A stretch of DNA of 64,000 nucleotides from Bacillus sp. FJAT-52991. Lineage in GTDB: Bacteria > Bacillota > Bacilli > Bacillales > Domibacillaceae. The notes below the pieces were generated by a model, which did no database searches, had not been told where the DNA came from, and saw only the letters and a program-made list of their open reading frames with translations. A program made the position numbers and the translations under genes. Below, piece by piece: positions 61,265 to 64,000 of the stretch. Every line of letters begins with the position of its first letter. The first letter of the stretch is position 1. The stretch spans positions 1,884,001 to 1,948,000 of the forward strand of contig NZ_CP147404.1 of NCBI RefSeq assembly GCF_037201805.1, in the 5' to 3' direction.

Positions 61265-62410
61265 TTAAATGATCTGGACAATCAAAAGAATAGCTAAAAA
61301 GCAAATCGCGGGAAAAGAGCTATATACACTTACTTTTTTGCGCGCTTTGTAAAAAGCAAGCTTCGTTTCATATTTGTTACTAATAGGGTGAGATAAGATC
61401 AGTTGATTCCATAAACTCACCATCCAACCGCGAAGAAAGAAGCTGAATCCAATAAGGATCAGCACCTTAAACAAGAGAGGCAGGACAACAATCATCGCTC
61501 CTGCTGTAACCGCAACTAAACGAAAATAACCGCTCAAGTAAGTCGAATTACGAACAAGTATTTTAATAAAAAGCTCCATCAATCCATGTTCTTCCGTCCG
61601 CTGCCTAAAAATGCGCCTTGACTGACGGAACAAAAACGGCTTTTTGCGTTTGATCACTTTCGGCTTTTCCATATCAGGTGAGAACTGAAAAATAGAGTTC
61701 ATCAACTTCGACCTTAATTCATTTTCCTTTCTGACTTCTTCTTGAAAATAAGCCGTTGTCGTCACTTTTGGCCATAACAGTATAAAAGCAATCACGATAA
61801 GAAAAAGAGCTGTGGTGACCGAATACATAGGTTGATAAATGATGGCCGGAAATATGGCCAAATGTCCAAGCAACAGCACGATAAACACCACTACTTGAGA
61901 CAGCTTTTTCTTCCATCCCCCTTCTCTCAAAAAGAAGATGGTTTGAATCGTTACAATGAAAAAAGTTCCGCCAATTAACAAAAGGAAAAAACCAATGATC
62001 TCGCTTGGCGTCAACAAGAAATGAAACAATAAGAAAGGCAGTAAAATAACCGTGATTAGTAAACTTTTTAACACCCATTGGCCAAATGAATAAGCGAAAG
62101 CCCACTTTTTCATTTGAATAAATTTCACTCGATGCTTACATAAAAAAAGAGCATCTGCTTCTTGCATATACGTACGATAGCGGCCGAACCAGCCAATGAT
62201 ATACGCTAGAAGATTTAAGAAAAAGAGGTTAAATGGATCGCTCCATTCAGGCATTTCGCTCCACCACGAACGATAAATAATAACCGCTGCAATCGCCGTT
62301 GGAACGGCGATATAAAGCAGCACGGTCCAATCAAGAATCGATCGAATCATTTTATACTGAGACAGACGATTTTTTTTGACTCGCCCCATCAACATTTGCC
62401 AACTACTCAT
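61265..62410 (-). CDS. EcsB-like ABC transporter permease
   Basis: ATG 62410 (MSSWQMLMGRVKKNRLSQYK) overlaps the end of the ATPase gene; 381 residues. About eight or nine helices and a central cytosolic segment (TAYFQEEVRKENELRSKLMN, VIKRKKPFLFRQSRRIFRQR) match the EcsB family. EcsAB influences regulated proteolysis, secretion and competence in Bacillus, and its cargo is unresolved. The hit gene usually next to ecsA is not in the window, so this may be an ecsAB paralogue. Confidence 0.85.
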   Translation of the reverse strand: MSSWQMLMGRVKKNRLSQYKMIRSILDWTVLLYIAVPTAIAAVIIYRSWWSEMPEWSDPFNLFFLNLLAYIIGWFGRYRTYMQEADALFLCKHRVKFIQMKKWAFAYSFGQWVLKSLLITVILLPFLLFHFLLTPSEIIGFFLLLIGGTFFIVTIQTIFFLREGGWKKKLSQVVVFIVLLLGHLAIFPAIIYQPMYSVTTALFLIVIAFILLWPKVTTTAYFQEEVRKENELRSKLMNSIFQFSPDMEKPKVIKRKKPFLFRQSRRIFRQRTEEHGLMELFIKILVRNSTYLSGYFRLVAVTAGAMIVVLPLLFKVLILIGFSFFLRGWMVSLWNQLILSHPISNKYETKLAFYKARKKVSVYSSFPAICFLAILLIVQII

Positions 62411-63116
62411 GTCGCTTACCTTCAATAAGATCGTGATAACAATCAAATAAGGAAGCTTGTGGCTGATTGCTAACTGTTTGCAAATGCGCTAATGTCCCAT
62501 TCGCTAGAAGCTTCCCTGAATTGATTAGTAAAAAGCGGTCACACACTTTTTCCGCTGTGTCTAGAACGTGCGTACACATCAAAATCCCTGCTCCTCGCTC
62601 TTTTTCTTGCTGAATAAGCGTTAACAGTATTTTTGTGGCGATCGGATCTAACCCAATAAAAGGTTCGTCAATAATAAGCAGATCCGCTTTTATCATCAAG
62701 GCTAAAATAATCATCGCTTTTTGCTGCATCCCTTTTGAATACGTATTTGGCAATTCATGAAGATGCGGGCTCATATGAAATAACTCTAATAAGGGCGTCA
62801 CCCGTTCCTCAACCACTTCATCCGTCAATTGCTCCATCGCCGCAATAAAATCAATATGCTCCTGCAATGTACACTCATCATAAAACACTGGATGCTCTGG
62901 CAAATAAGATATACTCATTCCCTCTTTGTTGACGATCTCCCCTTCAAAAAAGGGCATCAACCCAAGAATGCTTTTCATCGTTGTACTTTTCCCTGCTCCA
63001 TTTGAACCAATTAACCCAACTAATTCCCCTTTCTGAATAGAAAACTGAATATCAGCAAGCTTCGTTTCCGTTGCCTCATAACCGGCTTGTTTAATATGTA
63101 TCGACAATAGCGACAT
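62403..63116 (-). CDS. EcsA-like ABC transporter ATPase
   Basis: 237 residues. Walker A GLIGSNGAGKSTTMKSI, signature TYSKGMQQKAMIILAL, Walker B DLLIIDEPFIGLDP, H-loop LMCTHVLD. The YSKGMQQ signature variant is typical for EcsA and related exporter ATPases. Overlaps the permease gene by 8 nt. It is divergent from the dehydrogenase-like gene at 63292. Confidence 0.9.
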   Translation of the reverse strand: MSLLSIHIKQAGYEATETKLADIQFSIQKGELVGLIGSNGAGKSTTMKSILGLMPFFEGEIVNKEGMSISYLPEHPVFYDECTLQEHIDFIAAMEQLTDEVVEERVTPLLELFHMSPHLHELPNTYSKGMQQKAMIILALMIKADLLIIDEPFIGLDPIATKILLTLIQQEKERGAGILMCTHVLDTAEKVCDRFLLINSGKLLANGTLAHLQTVSNQPQASLFDCYHDLIEGKRHE

Positions 63117-63213
63117 ACGTCATTGTTCCCCCTCTTTTGTGTCTACCTTTTCCCTTATATACGGTAAATTATAAGAAAAGTTTCTATTATTTTTCTTTTT
63201 TGTCACATTTACC

Positions 63214-63243
63214 TTGTGACCATATTTGTTATATCTATATAAT
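63214..63243 (+). promoter_or_regulatory. sigma-A promoter of the dehydrogenase-like gene
   Basis: TTGTGA (63214) and TATAAT (63238) with an 18-bp spacer. The -10 box lies inside a perfect inverted repeat (63225-63264). Confidence 0.65.
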
Positions 63244-63264
63244 TCATTGTATAGATATAACAAA
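63225..63264. promoter_or_regulatory. perfect 15-bp inverted repeat, likely operator
   Basis: TTTGTTATATCTATA and TATAGATATAACAAA are exact reverse complements separated by 10 nt. They cover the -10 box and start point of the promoter for 63292, as expected of a repressor site (TetR-type spacing). Confidence 0.8.
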
Positions 63265-63291
63265 CTAAATTATTTAGAAGAGAGGAACAAT

Positions 63292-64000
63292 ATGAAACAG
63301 ATTATGGTTGTAGGAGGATCAGGTGTATTAGGTCAATTGATCTGTCATGAGCTGCTTCGGATATTTGATCATACTATTCATTTAGTCGTCAGCGACTATA
63401 AAACGAATAGAGGTCAGAAAACAGCTCAATCATTTGGAAAGAACGCGACCTTTCGTTTTTTAGATGTCAATCATCCAGACAGTATCGAACAAGCTATTCA
63501 TCATATTGATCTTGTCATTGTGGCACTGAAGCAGCCTAAACCAACTATTCAAAAACAATGTATCAAGAATAAAGTTTTCTGCATTGATGTAACGACCTTT
63601 AAGGATTTTGTTGATATGACGAAAGAATTAGATCAAGAGGCTAGAGAAAATAACGTCGGTTTGATCGTCATGTCTGGATTTTTCCCAGGGTTATCGGGCT
63701 TACTTGTCAAAAAAGCCATTGCGAATTTTAATGAAGTTTCAGAAGTGAATGTCGGATTACTCCAAAATACAAATGCCAAAGTAGGATTATCAGGAACGTT
63801 AGATATGTTAAAAATAATTAATCAAGAGGTTCATATGTTGAACGGTGAAAAAATTCCCGGCTTCTCAAAGACGAGACATATGACGTTTTCTCATCCATTG
63901 GATCAAAGGAAAGTAAGATTAATCGATCATGCTGAAAAGAATTATTTGGCAGAAATTTTACCGATCGAAAAGATAAATTTTTGGACGGCTTGGAATAAAA
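63292..64000 (+). CDS. saccharopine dehydrogenase-like NAD(P)-binding protein (partial, runs off the window)
   Basis: ATG 63292 with AGAGAGG upstream; 236 codons are open to the window end. The N-terminus MKQIMVVGGSGVLGQLICHE is a GxGxxG Rossmann motif, followed by ATFRFLDVNHPDSIEQAIHH and DLVIVALKQPKPTIQKQCI, then NNVGLIVMSGFFPGLSGLLV, the pattern of saccharopine-dehydrogenase-like proteins. These reductases act on varied small molecules. Probably repressed through the adjacent inverted repeat; the repressor may lie outside the window. Confidence 0.8.
   Translation, partial: MKQIMVVGGSGVLGQLICHELLRIFDHTIHLVVSDYKTNRGQKTAQSFGKNATFRFLDVNHPDSIEQAIHHIDLVIVALKQPKPTIQKQCIKNKVFCIDVTTFKDFVDMTKELDQEARENNVGLIVMSGFFPGLSGLLVKKAIANFNEVSEVNVGLLQNTNAKVGLSGTLDMLKIINQEVHMLNGEKIPGFSKTRHMTFSHPLDQRKVRLIDHAEKNYLAEILPIEKINFWTAWNK

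Noticed and set aside
1..64000. tRNA, rRNA or replication origin
   Set aside because: No tRNA clusters, CCA-ended cloverleafs, rRNA motifs or DnaA-box clusters were noticed while reading both strands.

Overview
The window reads as a chromosomal segment of a low-GC, endospore-forming member of the Bacillaceae. Evidence: strong AGGAGG-type ribosome sites with frequent TTG/GTG starts, many U-tailed terminators, and Bacillus-restricted families (YfhD, DUF1657, YjdF/DUF2992, XtrA/YqaO, EcsAB, BceRSAB-type modules, HAAS/PadR pairs, DUF3231, DUF3889). I do not assign a genus. No tRNA, rRNA or CRISPR array was seen.

Region 1 (1-8.1 kb): broken small genes (frameshifted DUF3889; a decayed two-gene cassette at 488-890), a secreted thermonuclease-Excalibur protein that appears to lack both catalytic arginines, a TetR-MFS efflux operon, a DUF6508-like protein, a small charged repeat protein, and a translationally coupled PadR-HAAS-lipoprotein operon, followed by IS3 debris and yfhD.

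Region 2 (8.1-13.4 kb): the most unusual locus. An rtcB RNA-ligase gene carries a complete-looking intein immediately before its metal-binding Cys. The same gene is then cut by an apparently intact IS200/IS605 element (tnpA Y1 transposase, tnpB RNA-guided nuclease, probable omega RNA). The rtcB C-terminal part lies beyond the element and the central part of the enzyme is missing. An XtrA/YqaO prophage gene and a nonsense-broken neighbour follow.

Region 3 (13.4-32 kb): a methyltransferase behind a strong promoter and an attenuator-like hairpin; a LysR gene divergent from a CofE-like F420 ligase-family gene; a GNAT gene; a Bce-type two-component/ABC operon whose permease lacks the expected large extracellular domain; a class C beta-lactamase-like hydrolase; a spore-type cupin; VanZ divergent from a two-component pair; TetR-CPBP.

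Region 4 (32-41 kb): HXXEE membrane protein, DUF4111-type nucleotidyltransferase, a coupled ankyrin/SUKH pair, glycosyltransferase 2, secreted and membrane hypotheticals, IS1182 debris, DUF3231.

Region 5 (41-49.3 kb): a lysine module: a RocR-like sigma-54 activator, a consensus -24/-12 promoter, an Orn/Lys/Arg-type decarboxylase and a LysP-like permease. Next come a YtcJ-like amidohydrolase divergent from a MerR protein fused to a Cys-rich/methyltransferase-like region.

Region 6 (49-64 kb): small sporulation-type genes, a yjdF-type riboswitch with its yjdF gene, two related acidic proteins, BluB, two near-identical chemoreceptors, a holin-like protein, YitT, a c-di-GMP-I-type riboswitch upstream of a secreted coiled-coil protein, EcsAB-like ABC genes, and a dehydrogenase-like gene that runs off the window behind a perfect 15-bp inverted repeat.

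Across the window two intergenic repeat families recur: a composite palindromic element at about 4.9/5.4, 50.4 and 56.5 kb, and a degenerate 22-bp GCGACTGATT repeat at 22.7 and 57.5 kb. Family names are from recognition by eye; no database search was run.
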